The notes below the pieces were generated by a model. It saw only the letters and a program-made list of their open reading frames with translations. It did not search any database and was not told the origin of the DNA. From Mycobacterium asiaticum DSM 44297 (GTDB lineage Bacteria > Actinomycetota > Actinomycetes > Mycobacteriales > Mycobacteriaceae), in the NCBI RefSeq assembly GCF_000613245.1, contig NZ_HG964938.1, forward strand, positions 1,536 to 65,535: 64,000 bases of DNA. Direction: 5' to 3'. A program made the translations under genes and the position numbers. This document shows positions 8,492 through 17,264 of the stretch, in pieces (position 1 is the first letter of the stretch; each line of letters opens with the position of its first letter).

Positions 8492-9486
8492 CCCGCCCTC
8501 CGCGCCCACAGCCGTAGCGAACCGCGGGCGATGTCAGCCGCGCAGGCGCGGTGCAGTTCGTTAGTGGTGCTCCGGCGGCAACGCTGCCAATGCGCCGCCC
8601 GCTGCAGTGGCGCCGCCGGGCCGAGTTTCAGCTCGTCGGCCCGGGCCGCTTCCAGCGCGACCGCCATCCGGGCCGCCACCGTGGCGTCGCGGGCCAGAAA
8701 CACCGCGACCCGCGCGTCGCAGACCGCCAGCGCCTCCAGGTCGGCGACGGCGTCGAGCACCCGCAGGTAGCGCGGCCGTGCGCCCGCGACGACGAGCCGG
8801 TCCAGCACCGCGTCCACGCCGCTCACCCGGCGCAGCACCGCCCGCACGCCAGCCGGCCCGGCGCCCCGGCGCAGGGCGGCCACCGCCAGCGCGATGCCGA
8901 ACAAATCGAGGACCGCCAACAACCGCCGCCGCGCCGCCACCGGCACGGTCAGCCGCGCCGCCAGGAACCCGTCGAAGCCACGGTCCAGGCAGGCCAGTCC
9001 GTCCGAGTCGGCGGCCAGCGCCCGCAACGCCGTCCAACACGCCGGATCCATACCCTCGAGCGCGGCCAGGGCCAGCAACCCGCTCATCGGCACCGCCGGC
9101 GCCCCGAGCAGTTCGGAAAATCGCCCGCAGTGCACGCGGGCGGCCTCGATCGGGCCCGCCGCCGCTGCGAAGGTCGTCAGGTCCGCCTTGTTCAGCACCG
9201 CCAACGCCGCACCGGCGCCGGCGTCTTCGGGCTTGACAACCTCGGCGACGACGTGGACGTGCACTTCCGCCGCAAGCGTGTCCGTCGTCACCGCTACGCC
9301 CGCGCGGTCCAGCGCGCGGGTCACGGTGCGCCGTCCCACCCCCGGGCGACCGCTCACGGCCACCCGCAACGGCGCCCCGGTACGCTCCGCGACGGTAAGA
9401 AGTCGCTGGTCAGCGACCTCTTGGGCGAAACGCGTCAGCTCGTCGACGAAAATTCGATGCCCCTCTCCGGGACCGACGGTCCCCAC
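8488..9486 (-). CDS. GTPase-like protein (Rv0209 type)
   Basis: A 332-residue protein with a G-domain-like N terminus. Its P-loop reads GRPGVGRRT (46-54), with Arg replacing the Walker lysine. A G4 motif, NKAD, is at 99-102. The rest is a helical, Arg/Ala-rich domain without recognised motifs and no clear membrane segment. It is translationally coupled to the next gene by a GTGA overlap, so two related, degenerate GTPase-like proteins are made in sequence. The reading starts at a GTG at 9486; internal starts are possible. It diverges from trmB. Function is unknown. Pairing of two G proteins, one membrane-anchored, recalls tandem bacterial dynamin-like genes. Confidence 0.7.
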   Translation of the reverse strand: MGTVGPGEGHRIFVDELTRFAQEVADQRLLTVAERTGAPLRVAVSGRPGVGRRTVTRALDRAGVAVTTDTLAAEVHVHVVAEVVKPEDAGAGAALAVLNKADLTTFAAAAGPIEAARVHCGRFSELLGAPAVPMSGLLALAALEGMDPACWTALRALAADSDGLACLDRGFDGFLAARLTVPVAARRRLLAVLDLFGIALAVAALRRGAGPAGVRAVLRRVSGVDAVLDRLVVAGARPRYLRVLDAVADLEALAVCDARVAVFLARDATVAARMAVALEAARADELKLGPAAPLQRAAHWQRCRRSTTNELHRACAADIARGSLRLWARRAG

Positions 9487-9613
9487 CGAATCGTGTCATT
9501 TGCATCCCGAGCACGCGAGCCAGGTGTCCGCCGATACCAGCCGAAGGCAACTGTTGGGTATCAATCTGGACCTGAGGCGGCTACACCCGGTCTTCATAAG
9601 CCACGATGGGGGG

Positions 9614-10339
9614 ATGCATGCGCAGCCCGGGGTGGGGTTACGGCCCGATACGCCCTGGGGCTATCTCCCTGCCACGAGTTTCCGCTCCCGGCGTTCGGCG
9701 CTGTCCAATTCTCAGCGCGACACGTGGGAGCGACTCTGGCCGACGTTGGGCCGGCAGGCCGACGATCCGTCCGGCGCGCCCCTGGACGTCCAGCAGTGGT
9801 TCGGCCGGGTGGCTCCGCTGGTACTGGAGATCGGGTGCGGCAGCGGCACCTCCACCCTGGCGATGGCCAAGGCCGAGCCGGACGTCGACGTAATCGCCGT
9901 GGAGATCTACCGGCGGGGACTCGCGCAGTTGCTGTGCGGCATCGACAACGACGAGGTCAACAACATCCGGTTGATCCGCGGCAACGGCATCGACGTGCTC
10001 AAAGACCTGCTCTCCCCCGCCTCGCTGACCGGCGTTCGGGTCTTTTTCCCGGACCCCTGGCCGAAGTCCCGGCACCACAAACGCCGGTTACTGCAGCCGG
10101 CGACGGTTGCTTTGATCGCTGACCGGCTACACCCCGGTGGTGTGCTGCACGCCGCGACCGACCATCCGGGCTATGCCGAGCAGATCGGCGAGGTCGGCGA
10201 CGCCGAACCCCAACTCGTCCGGGTCGCCCCGGGCACCGAATCCCTACCGATATCGATCACCCGTCCTACCACCAAGTACGAGACGAAGGCCCAAGAAGCG
10301 GGTAGCACCGTCTGCGAATTCGTATGGAAGCGGCGCTGA
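9614..10339 (+). CDS. trmB: tRNA (guanine-N7-)-methyltransferase TrmB
   Basis: A 241-residue SAM-dependent methyltransferase that forms 7-methylguanosine at position 46 of tRNA. The SAM-binding motif EIGCGSGTSTLAMA lies near residue 72. The hallmark TrmB stretch VFFPDPWPKSRHHKRR lies near 140-155 and the TDH motif near 183. I start it at the ATG at 9614, giving MHAQPGVGLRPDTPW, as conserved in mycobacterial TrmB. The same frame is open far upstream, but that part only shadows the divergent gene. The stop abuts the start of the NYN-domain gene, so the two are cotranscribed, followed by mmpL3. Confidence 0.93.
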   Translation: MHAQPGVGLRPDTPWGYLPATSFRSRRSALSNSQRDTWERLWPTLGRQADDPSGAPLDVQQWFGRVAPLVLEIGCGSGTSTLAMAKAEPDVDVIAVEIYRRGLAQLLCGIDNDEVNNIRLIRGNGIDVLKDLLSPASLTGVRVFFPDPWPKSRHHKRRLLQPATVALIADRLHPGGVLHAATDHPGYAEQIGEVGDAEPQLVRVAPGTESLPISITRPTTKYETKAQEAGSTVCEFVWKRR

Positions 10340-11062
10340 ATGACTGATGTAGCCACCCCCACCACGGAATCCCTGACTGACCCGTCGATTCTGGCGGACG
10401 ACCTGTCCCAGGACGGCCTGACCGGATTCCCCGAGCCGATGAAGCGGGTCCTGCTGGTCTGGGACGCGCCGAATCTCGACATGGGCCTGGGTTCGATCCT
10501 GGGCCGCCGTCCCACCGCGCTGGAACGGCCCCGCTTCGATGCGCTGGGCCGCTGGCTGCTGGCCCGCACCGCAGAGGTCGCGGCGGGGGATGCAGCGGAT
10601 ATCCGCGTGGAACCCGAGGCCACCGTCTTCACCAACATCGCCCCCGGCAGCGCCGAGGTGGTGCGCCCCTGGGTGGACGCGCTGCGCAACGTCGGGTTCG
10701 CCGTGTTCGCCAAACCCAAGATCGACGAGGACAGCGACGTCGACCGCGACATGCTCGAACACATCGATCAGCGGTTCCGGGAGGGCCTGGCGGGCCTGAT
10801 GGTGGCCTCAGCCGACGGGCAGGCGTTCCGCCAGCCGCTAGAGGAGGTTGCCCGGGCCGGGGTGCCCGTGCGAGTGCTCGGATTTCGTGAACACGCCAGT
10901 TGGGCGCTAGCGTCGGATACCTTGGAGTTCGTCGACCTGGAGGACATCGCAGGTGTTTTCCGGGAGCCATTGCCGCGAATCGGGCTTGATTCGCTACCTG
11001 AGCAGGGGGCATGGCTGCAGCCGTTCCGGCCGCTGTCGTCGCTGTTGACCTCGCGTGTGTAA
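10340..11062 (+). CDS. NYN-domain (PIN-like) protein, Rv0207c type
   Basis: A 240-residue protein with a NYN domain, a PIN-like fold typical of RNA-processing nucleases. The first strand reads KRVLLVWDAPNLDMGLG (near 34-50), with the Asp/Asn pair that starts NYN active sites. Further acidic residues lie in the DEDSDVDRDM stretch near 133-142, and a LMVASADGQAFRQPL segment supplies another. The ATG directly follows the trmB TGA. Lying between a tRNA methyltransferase and mmpL3, it could process tRNA or other RNA, but no substrate is known. It is conserved in M. tuberculosis as Rv0207c. Confidence 0.85.
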   Translation: MTDVATPTTESLTDPSILADDLSQDGLTGFPEPMKRVLLVWDAPNLDMGLGSILGRRPTALERPRFDALGRWLLARTAEVAAGDAADIRVEPEATVFTNIAPGSAEVVRPWVDALRNVGFAVFAKPKIDEDSDVDRDMLEHIDQRFREGLAGLMVASADGQAFRQPLEEVARAGVPVRVLGFREHASWALASDTLEFVDLEDIAGVFREPLPRIGLDSLPEQGAWLQPFRPLSSLLTSRV

Positions 11063-11128
11063 CGAAGCCGCGTGTCCGACAATCGAAAAGCAATGCGCGG
11101 GTCGCTAGCGATCCAGTAAGGAGCTTAA

Positions 11129-13969
11129 GTGTTCGCCTGGTGGGGTCGAACGGTGTACCGGTACCGGTTCATCGTAATCGGGGTCACTGTGGCTCTGTGC
11201 TTGTTCGGCGGCATCTTCGGGCTCAGCCTGGGCAAGCATGTCACACAGAGCGGCTTTTACGACGACGGCAGTCAGTCGGTCAAGGCTTCGGTCCTCGGCG
11301 ACCAGGTCTACGGCCGCGACCGGACCGGACACATCGTCGCCATCTTCAAAGCTCCCGACGGCAAGACGGTCAACGACCCGCAGTGGTCGAAGAAGATCAA
11401 CGACGAGCTCAACCAGTTCGTCGCGGATCACCCCAAAGAGGTGCTCGGCTGGGCCGGTTACCTGCGGGCACCGGACAGCACCAGCCCGGTCATCAAGGGC
11501 ATGGCCACCGACGACAAGCACTACACCTTTGTGTCGATCCCGCTCAAGGGCGACGACGACGACACCATCCTGACCAACTACAAGACCATCGAGCCGGCCC
11601 TGCAGAAGCTGGACGGCGGCACCGTCCAACTCGCCGGCCTGCAACCGATCGCGAGTGCGTTGACCGGCACCATCGCCACCGACCAACGCCGCATGGAGGT
11701 GCTGGCGCTGCCGCTGGTGGCCGTGGTGCTGTTCCTGGTTTTCGGCGGCGCGGTGGCGGCCTGCCTGCCGGTGATGGTCGGCGGTCTGAGCATTGCCGGT
11801 TCGCTGGGCATTCTGCGGTTGATCGCGGTGTTCGGGCCGGTGCACTTCTTCGCCCAACCGGTGGTGTCGTTGATCGGCCTGGGTATTGCGGTGGACTATG
11901 GCCTGTTCGTGGTGAGCCGGTTCCGCGAGGAAATCGCCGAGGGTTACGACACCGAGGTGGCGGTGCGCCGCACCGTGATGACGGCCGGCCGGACTGTGGT
12001 GTTCTCCGCGGTGCTGATCGCCGCGTCCGGCGCCAGCTTGCTGCTGCTGCCCCAGGGCTTTGTGAAATCGCTGACATACGCGCTGATCACGGCGGTTTCG
12101 CTGGCCGCGATTTTATCCATCACGCTGCTGCCCGCCTGCCTGGGCATCCTGGGCAAGCACGTGGACGCGCTCGGTGTGCGGACCGCGTTCCGGGTCCCGT
12201 TCCTGCGGAATTGGAAGGTGTCGCGCGCCTACCTGAATTGGCTGGCCGACCGGCTGCAGAAGACGAAGACCCGTGAAGAGGTGGAGGCCGGCTTCTGGGG
12301 CAAGCTGACGAACTTCGTGATGAAGCGTCCGCTGGCGTTCGCCATCCCGATCATCGTCGGCATGATTCTGCTGATCATCCCGCTGGGCAACATGTCCCTG
12401 GGCGGCATGAGCGAGAAATACCTGCCGCCGAACAACGCGGCGCGCCAGTCCCAGGAGCACTTCGACAAGCTTTTCCCGGGGTATCGCACCAACCCGCTGA
12501 CCCTGGTGATCCAGTCCACCAATCATCAGCCGGTCACCGACCAGCAGGTCGCGGATATCCGCAGCAAAGCCATGCAGATTCCCGGGTTCATCGAGCAGGA
12601 CAACGATCCGTCGAACATGTGGCAGGAACGACCGCAGGCGCCGGGCGGGTCGAAGGATCCGTCCGTACGAGTGCTGCAGAACGGGCTGCTCAACACCGCC
12701 GACTCGGCGAAGAAACTCGAAGAGCTGCGGTCGATCACCCCGCCGAAAGGCTTGCAGATATACGTCGGCGGGACGCCCGCGCTGGAACAGGACTCGATTC
12801 ACAGCCTGGTCGACAAGGCTCCGTTGATGGTGCTCGTGCTGATCACCACGACGATGCTGTTGATGTTCCTGGCATTCGGCTCGGTGGTGCTGCCGATCAA
12901 GGCGGCGGTGATGAGCGTGCTGACGCTCGGGTCCACGATGGGCATCCTGACCTGGATCTTCATCGAAGGGCACGGCGCCGGCCTGCTGAATTTCACGCCG
13001 ACGCCGTTGATGGTGGTGATCATCGCGTTGGTGGTAGCGGTCGGCTACGGTCTGGCCACCGACTACGAGGTGTTCCTGGTCTCCCGAATGGTCGAGGCGC
13101 GCGAGAACGGCATGTCCACCCAGGAGGCGATCCGGATCGGCACCGCCACCACCGGCCGCCTGATCACCGCGGCGGCGCTGGTGCTGGCGGTGGTCGCCGG
13201 CTCGTTCGTGTTCTCCGACCTGGTGATGATGAAGTACCTGGCGTTCGGCTTGATGGCGGCGCTGCTGCTTGACGCGACCGTCGTGCGGATGTTCCTGGTG
13301 CCCTCGGTGATGAAGTTGCTGGGTGACGACTGCTGGTGGGCGCCGCGCTGGATGCGGCGCCTGCAGAACCGCATCGGCCTCGGCGAGATCCAGCTGCCCG
13401 ACGAGCGCAAGCGCCCCGCCAGCACGGTGCGCCCGCCGGTCACGGCAGGCCTGGTCGCCGCCGGCGCTACTACCGGCCCCCGAGCACCGCACGACCCGAC
13501 GCATCCGGCGGCGCTGGAGCGTCCCCGTCCGGCCGCCAGACCCGAGCTCGGGCCGGGCGCTGCCCCTCAGGTTCCGGTTCGGGCAACGGCGCCGCCGAAG
13601 CCGGCCAACCAGCCAGGCGAGGCGCCGACGACGCGGCTGAGCGCGCAGGGCGGCCCGTCGACGGCGAAGACACGTCCGCGGGCAACACCGCCCGCCCCGT
13701 CAGCCGGTGAGACGAACAAGATGCCCGCGGCCGGCAGTCGCCTGGGCGGCAAAGCCGACGCCAAATCGGACGTCAAGGGGGACCCGGCCGACAAGACCGC
13801 GGCCATCCCCGCCCAGCGTCCGGAAGGCGACGACTCCGAGACGGCCACCGAGAAGCTCGACGCCCGCGGGATTCAGGAAGAGGGCGGCGTGGACACCGGG
13901 CGGCGACGCCGTACCGGCGGCGGCGGCCTGTCTGCCCAGGATCTGCTCCGTCGCGAAGGCCGCATGTAA
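11129..13969 (+). CDS. mmpL3: MmpL3 trehalose monomycolate transporter
   Basis: A 946-residue RND-family inner-membrane protein, nearly the length of M. tuberculosis MmpL3 (944). MmpL3 moves trehalose monomycolate across the inner membrane and is essential for the mycomembrane. Twelve membrane helices flank two periplasmic loops. The proton-relay Asp-Tyr pairs fall exactly at Asp256-Tyr257 (GIAVDYGLF) and Asp645-Tyr646 (LATDYEVFL). A long polar, Pro/Ala-rich cytoplasmic tail starts near 755. The GTG start follows AAGGAG at 11118-11123. It lies downstream of trmB and the NYN gene, with 66 bases between. Heme uptake with Rv0203 has also been proposed for this family. Confidence 0.97.
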   Translation: MFAWWGRTVYRYRFIVIGVTVALCLFGGIFGLSLGKHVTQSGFYDDGSQSVKASVLGDQVYGRDRTGHIVAIFKAPDGKTVNDPQWSKKINDELNQFVADHPKEVLGWAGYLRAPDSTSPVIKGMATDDKHYTFVSIPLKGDDDDTILTNYKTIEPALQKLDGGTVQLAGLQPIASALTGTIATDQRRMEVLALPLVAVVLFLVFGGAVAACLPVMVGGLSIAGSLGILRLIAVFGPVHFFAQPVVSLIGLGIAVDYGLFVVSRFREEIAEGYDTEVAVRRTVMTAGRTVVFSAVLIAASGASLLLLPQGFVKSLTYALITAVSLAAILSITLLPACLGILGKHVDALGVRTAFRVPFLRNWKVSRAYLNWLADRLQKTKTREEVEAGFWGKLTNFVMKRPLAFAIPIIVGMILLIIPLGNMSLGGMSEKYLPPNNAARQSQEHFDKLFPGYRTNPLTLVIQSTNHQPVTDQQVADIRSKAMQIPGFIEQDNDPSNMWQERPQAPGGSKDPSVRVLQNGLLNTADSAKKLEELRSITPPKGLQIYVGGTPALEQDSIHSLVDKAPLMVLVLITTTMLLMFLAFGSVVLPIKAAVMSVLTLGSTMGILTWIFIEGHGAGLLNFTPTPLMVVIIALVVAVGYGLATDYEVFLVSRMVEARENGMSTQEAIRIGTATTGRLITAAALVLAVVAGSFVFSDLVMMKYLAFGLMAALLLDATVVRMFLVPSVMKLLGDDCWWAPRWMRRLQNRIGLGEIQLPDERKRPASTVRPPVTAGLVAAGATTGPRAPHDPTHPAALERPRPAARPELGPGAAPQVPVRATAPPKPANQPGEAPTTRLSAQGGPSTAKTRPRATPPAPSAGETNKMPAAGSRLGGKADAKSDVKGDPADKTAAIPAQRPEGDDSETATEKLDARGIQEEGGVDTGRRRRTGGGGLSAQDLLRREGRM

Positions 13970-13984
13970 CCTGCGTTTCCCCGG

Positions 13985-14002
13985 CAACCGGTGCCCCGGT
14001 TG
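13985..14002. terminator. Possible terminator between mmpL3 and the AI-2E-type gene
   Basis: CAACCGG (13985-13991) and CCGGTTG (13996-14002) form a perfect seven-base stem with a four-base loop. It lies 15 bases after the mmpL3 stop in the gap between two convergent genes. No T-tract follows, so it is at best a weak or non-canonical terminator. Confidence 0.35.
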
Positions 14003-14078
14003 GCCGAGCGTGCACAGATATCCGGCGACACGCCGCGGCGGCCGGCATTCCGTGCACCTTCAGCGGGGCGGCTAGCGG

Positions 14079-15245
14079 CTAGCCCTCGTCGGACTCGCCA
14101 GTTTTAGCGGGTTCCTCCGGGTTGTCCGGCTTGGCCTGCACGATTGCGGACACCTCTTCGTCTTCGCGCTGCTGCTCCTGGGCTGCCTGCGGATCCCTGG
14201 CCAACAGCACCTGCAGCGCATTGTTGAGGAACGCCACCGTCGGGATCGCCAGCAGGGCACCGACGATTCCGGCCAGGACGCCGCCGGCGGCGATCGCCAG
14301 CACCACCGCCAGCGGGTGGATCGACACCGCCCGGCCCATCACCAGCGGCTGCAACACGTGCGCCTCGAGCTGGTTCACCACGATTAGCAACCCCAGGGTG
14401 AGCAGCGCGTACACCAGTCCTTTGGCCAGTAGCGCCACCACCACGGCCAGCAGGCCCGACACCAGCGCACCGATCAGCGGCACGAAGGCACCGAGAAAGA
14501 CGATGGAGGCCAGCGGCAACGCGAGCGGCACACCCATGACCGCCAGACCGGCGCCCACCCCGACCGCGTCGGTCAGGGCGACCAGGAAAGTCGCCCGGAT
14601 GTATCCGGTCAGGGCGCCGTATCCGGCAAGTCCGGCCTCGTGGACACGGTCCCGGACGTGCCCCGGGAAGATCTGCTGCACGTACTTCCAGATGTTGCGG
14701 CCGCCATAGAGGAAGAAGATCAGCGTGAACAGCACCAATACCGCCGCCGTGAGCAATTCGGTGATCGTGGCCGCAGTCGAGAGCGCTCCGCTGGTCACCT
14801 TTGCCTGGTTGTTGCGCAGTGCCTCGATCGCGGCGTTGCCCGCATGGTCGATCTGCTCGTTGCGGATGTGCGCCGGCCCCTCGATCAGCCACTTGCGGCT
14901 GGAGTCGATGCTGCGCTCGACCTGTTTCACCAAGTCGGGCAGGCCGACGATGAACTGACTGATGACGAAGGCCAGGATGCCGCCCAGGATCGCGAAGCCG
15001 CCGAGCAACACCAGCGTCACGGCGAGGCCGCGCGGCAATCCCTTCTTGTCCAGCCAGTCGACCAGCGGCACCAGCAATGCGCTGAGCATCAACGCCAGCA
15101 ACACCGGGACCACGATGACTTCCAGCTTGTCGACCACCCACAACAGAGCTACCCCGGTCGCCAAGATAACCAGCAGCCGCCACGACCAAGCGGCGGTTTT
15201 GCGAACCAGCGGGCTGACCGCGGCGTCGTCGTGAGTTGTCGACAT
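14079..15245 (-). CDS. AI-2E family transporter (Rv0205 type)
   Basis: A 388-residue polytopic membrane protein of the AI-2E (PerM/TqsA-like) family. It has an N-terminal pair of helices near residues 22-60, a third near 68-92, a soluble middle region (about 100-150), then a cluster of helices with VGVGAGLAVMGVPLALPLA and GALLAIPTVAFLNNAL. The charged C-terminal tail is probably cytoplasmic. The family includes autoinducer-2 exporters and Na+/H+ antiporter-like proteins, so the substrate cannot be given. The ATG start has no strong ribosome site. It converges on mmpL3 and diverges from the UPF0104 gene. Confidence 0.88.
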   Translation of the reverse strand: MSTTHDDAAVSPLVRKTAAWSWRLLVILATGVALLWVVDKLEVIVVPVLLALMLSALLVPLVDWLDKKGLPRGLAVTLVLLGGFAILGGILAFVISQFIVGLPDLVKQVERSIDSSRKWLIEGPAHIRNEQIDHAGNAAIEALRNNQAKVTSGALSTAATITELLTAAVLVLFTLIFFLYGGRNIWKYVQQIFPGHVRDRVHEAGLAGYGALTGYIRATFLVALTDAVGVGAGLAVMGVPLALPLASIVFLGAFVPLIGALVSGLLAVVVALLAKGLVYALLTLGLLIVVNQLEAHVLQPLVMGRAVSIHPLAVVLAIAAGGVLAGIVGALLAIPTVAFLNNALQVLLARDPQAAQEQQREDEEVSAIVQAKPDNPEEPAKTGESDEG

Positions 15246-15347
15246 TGGGCCACTCTAACGGGGCCGCGTGACCGAGCCCCGCAAACCCGGGCGGCACGAT
15301 CCGGTTACATCCCAGGAACGACCCCGACACGTCGGCGACGTGCACCT

Positions 15348-15375
15348 TTGGCAGCGTTACCGGCGCGGTTAACCT
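15348..15375 (+). promoter_or_regulatory. Candidate leaderless promoter of the UPF0104-type gene
   Basis: TTGGCA at 15348-15353 and TAACCT at 15370-15375, spaced 16 bases, fit mycobacterial SigA-type -35 and TANNNT -10 elements. Only six bases separate the -10 from the ATG at 15382. Transcription would therefore begin at or next to the start codon, which matches the lack of a ribosome-binding site there. Confidence 0.4.
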
Positions 15376-15381
15376 AATGCG

Positions 15382-16485
15382 ATGCCGTACGACGCTGCCG
15401 CCCGCAAGCTCGCGGGGGTATCCCTGCAGCGCGGGGAGGCGGCCGCGCGGGGCAAGTACTGGTGGCTGCGGTGGGTGGTGCTTGGGGCCGTCGCGGTAGT
15501 GCTGGGCGTCGAGATCGCCTTGGGCTGGGATCAACTGGCAAAAGCCTGGACGAGCCTGTTCCAGGCCGAATGGTGGTGGCTGATCGCCGCGATGGTGGCC
15601 GCGGCCGCCTCGATGCACAGTTTCGCCCAGATTCAACGCACGCTGCTGCGCTCGGCCGGGGTGCACGTCAAGCAATTACGTTCGGAGGGCGCGTTTTACG
15701 CCGCCAACGCGCTGAGCACCACGCTGCCCGGCGGGCCGGTGATCTCGGCGACGTTTCTGCTGCGTCAGCAACGGATCTGGGGTGCCTCGACGGTGGTGGC
15801 GTCCTGGCAGCTGGTCATGTCCGGCGCGTTGCAAGCGGTGGGGCTGGCGGTGCTGGGGCTCGGCGGAGCGTTTTTCCTGGGCGCCAAGAACAACCCATTC
15901 TCGCTGCTGTTCACGCTGGGCGGCTTCGTCGCGCTGCTGCTGCTGGCCCAGGCGGTGGCCTCCAGGCCGGAGCTGATCGAAGGGATTGGTGGCCGGGTCC
16001 TGGCGGCGGTCAACTCGGTACGAGGCAAGCCGGCGGACACTGGGCTGGCGAAGTGGCGCGAGATCCTGACGCAGCTCGAATCGGTGAGTCTGAGCCGCCG
16101 GGACCTGGGCGTCGCATTCAGTTGGTCGTTGTTCAACTGGGTCGCCGACGTCGCATGTCTGGGCTTCGCCGCCTACGCCGCCGGCGACCACGCCTCCGTT
16201 GCGGGTCTGACGGTCGCCTACGCGGCGGCGCGGGCGGTCGGCACGATTCCGCTGATGCCCGGCGGTCTGCTGGTCGTCGAGGCGGTCCTGGTGCCGGGTC
16301 TTGTTTCCAGTGGCATGGCGCTGCCCAACGCCATCTCCGCAATGTTGATCTACCGACTGATCAGCTGGTTGTTCATCGCAGCGATCGGCTGGGTGGTGTT
16401 CTTCTTCGTGTTCCGCACCGAGAAGCTGTCCGACGCGGACTCCGAGGATCCACCGACCGATCCGCGGATGCGGGCGGCCGGCTGA
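15382..16485 (+). CDS. UPF0104 / LPG-synthase-TM-like membrane protein (Rv0204c type)
   Basis: A 367-residue integral membrane protein with about eight helices, of the family related to the flippase part of lysyl-phosphatidylglycerol synthases (PF03706). Typical segments are YAANALSTTLPGGPVIS near 109-125 and GTIPLMPGGLLVVEAVL near 289-305, the conserved loop regions of this family. No catalytic domain is fused to it. A lipid-handling role is plausible from family and from the mmpL3/mmpL11 neighbourhood, but unproven. It diverges from the AI-2E-type gene and converges on the heme-binding protein gene, nine bases away. Confidence 0.85.
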   Translation: MPYDAAARKLAGVSLQRGEAAARGKYWWLRWVVLGAVAVVLGVEIALGWDQLAKAWTSLFQAEWWWLIAAMVAAAASMHSFAQIQRTLLRSAGVHVKQLRSEGAFYAANALSTTLPGGPVISATFLLRQQRIWGASTVVASWQLVMSGALQAVGLAVLGLGGAFFLGAKNNPFSLLFTLGGFVALLLLAQAVASRPELIEGIGGRVLAAVNSVRGKPADTGLAKWREILTQLESVSLSRRDLGVAFSWSLFNWVADVACLGFAAYAAGDHASVAGLTVAYAAARAVGTIPLMPGGLLVVEAVLVPGLVSSGMALPNAISAMLIYRLISWLFIAAIGWVVFFFVFRTEKLSDADSEDPPTDPRMRAAG

Positions 16486-16494
16486 GCGGCCGCG

Positions 16495-17019
16495 TCAGCC
16501 GTTGCTGGGCTTGGGGCCCGGCAGCGGCGCGGGCAACGCTCCACCACCCGAGACCGGGGAGAGCGCCGGCGGTTGCGTCCCCGCAGGCGCGCCGCCAGCC
16601 GGCAAGTTCGGCAGGGCCCCGCCCTGGGCGGCCTGCACCATGCTCAGCGCCTGCGGCAACGAGATCGGCAGCCGGCACTGCGTCCCCAGCTTGTTCAGCG
16701 GGTTGGCCAGGCCCTGCAGGTCCAGCGCCACCTTGGGGTTGGCCTCCATGTAGGCCTTGATCGAGCCCAGCGACTGCGGCCCGGGCTGCTGCTGCAGAGC
16801 GCTGGTCATCACCTGGTTGGTCTCCGGGTGCGAGTCCAGGTAATCGCCCATCGACTTGGCCACCGAGCCGACCGTCCGGGCCACCTCGCTGGCCGCGCAC
16901 GGATCCGTCGCGCCCGTCGCCGCCGGGGTCGCCACCATCGCGCTGCCGGCACACGACAGACCCGTAACGGTGACTGCTGCGAAAAGGCCACGGCGCACGG
17001 CAGCCCTGCTTGGCTTCAT
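16495..17019 (-). CDS. Secreted heme-binding protein, Rv0203 type
   Basis: A 174-residue exported protein matching M. tuberculosis Rv0203, a heme carrier that hands heme to MmpL3 and MmpL11. A signal peptide covers about residues 1-38. The mature core DPCAASEVARTVGSVAKSMG is followed by Tyr60 and His64 (GDYLDSHPETN), two of the three heme ligands known for Rv0203. The third, a His in the KAHFEANP segment of the relative, is Tyr90 here (IKAYMEANP). Cys41 and Cys115 could form a disulfide. A Pro/Gly/Ala-rich tail of about 45 residues extends past the M. tuberculosis length. The ATG at 17019 has GAGGAG six bases before; a TTG just upstream is less likely. It diverges from mmpL11. Confidence 0.9.
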   Translation of the reverse strand: MKPSRAAVRRGLFAAVTVTGLSCAGSAMVATPAATGATDPCAASEVARTVGSVAKSMGDYLDSHPETNQVMTSALQQQPGPQSLGSIKAYMEANPKVALDLQGLANPLNKLGTQCRLPISLPQALSMVQAAQGGALPNLPAGGAPAGTQPPALSPVSGGGALPAPLPGPKPSNG

Positions 17020-17264
17020 CAAATACTCCTCACGATCGCCGCTGCACGTCCCCCGACTGCGGCCGTCCTCATCCTGCCATCTCCGGCAGCGCGGCTGCCA
17101 ACTCGTGTGACCCCCGCCTGGCGATCACGACTTAACAACAATCCGGCCGAACCGGTGTCGTCCCAGCTCAGGAACCGATAAGCAGACTTGAGATCCGTGT
17201 TCTCGGGTAGGCTCGCGGGCACGCGCTGGCGATGAAATTCGGGGAGATAGAAATCCAGCAGTTC

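Noticed and set aside
8894..9613. Upstream extension of the trmB frame to 8894
   Set aside because: This part is antisense to the GTPase-like gene, has biased composition, and mycobacterial TrmB begins near MHAQPGVGLRP at 9614.
12113..13504. 463-codon open frame antisense to mmpL3
   Set aside because: It lies wholly inside the well-conserved mmpL3 and its product is a compositionally biased Arg/His/Gln-rich sequence without domains. High GC leaves antisense frames open by chance.
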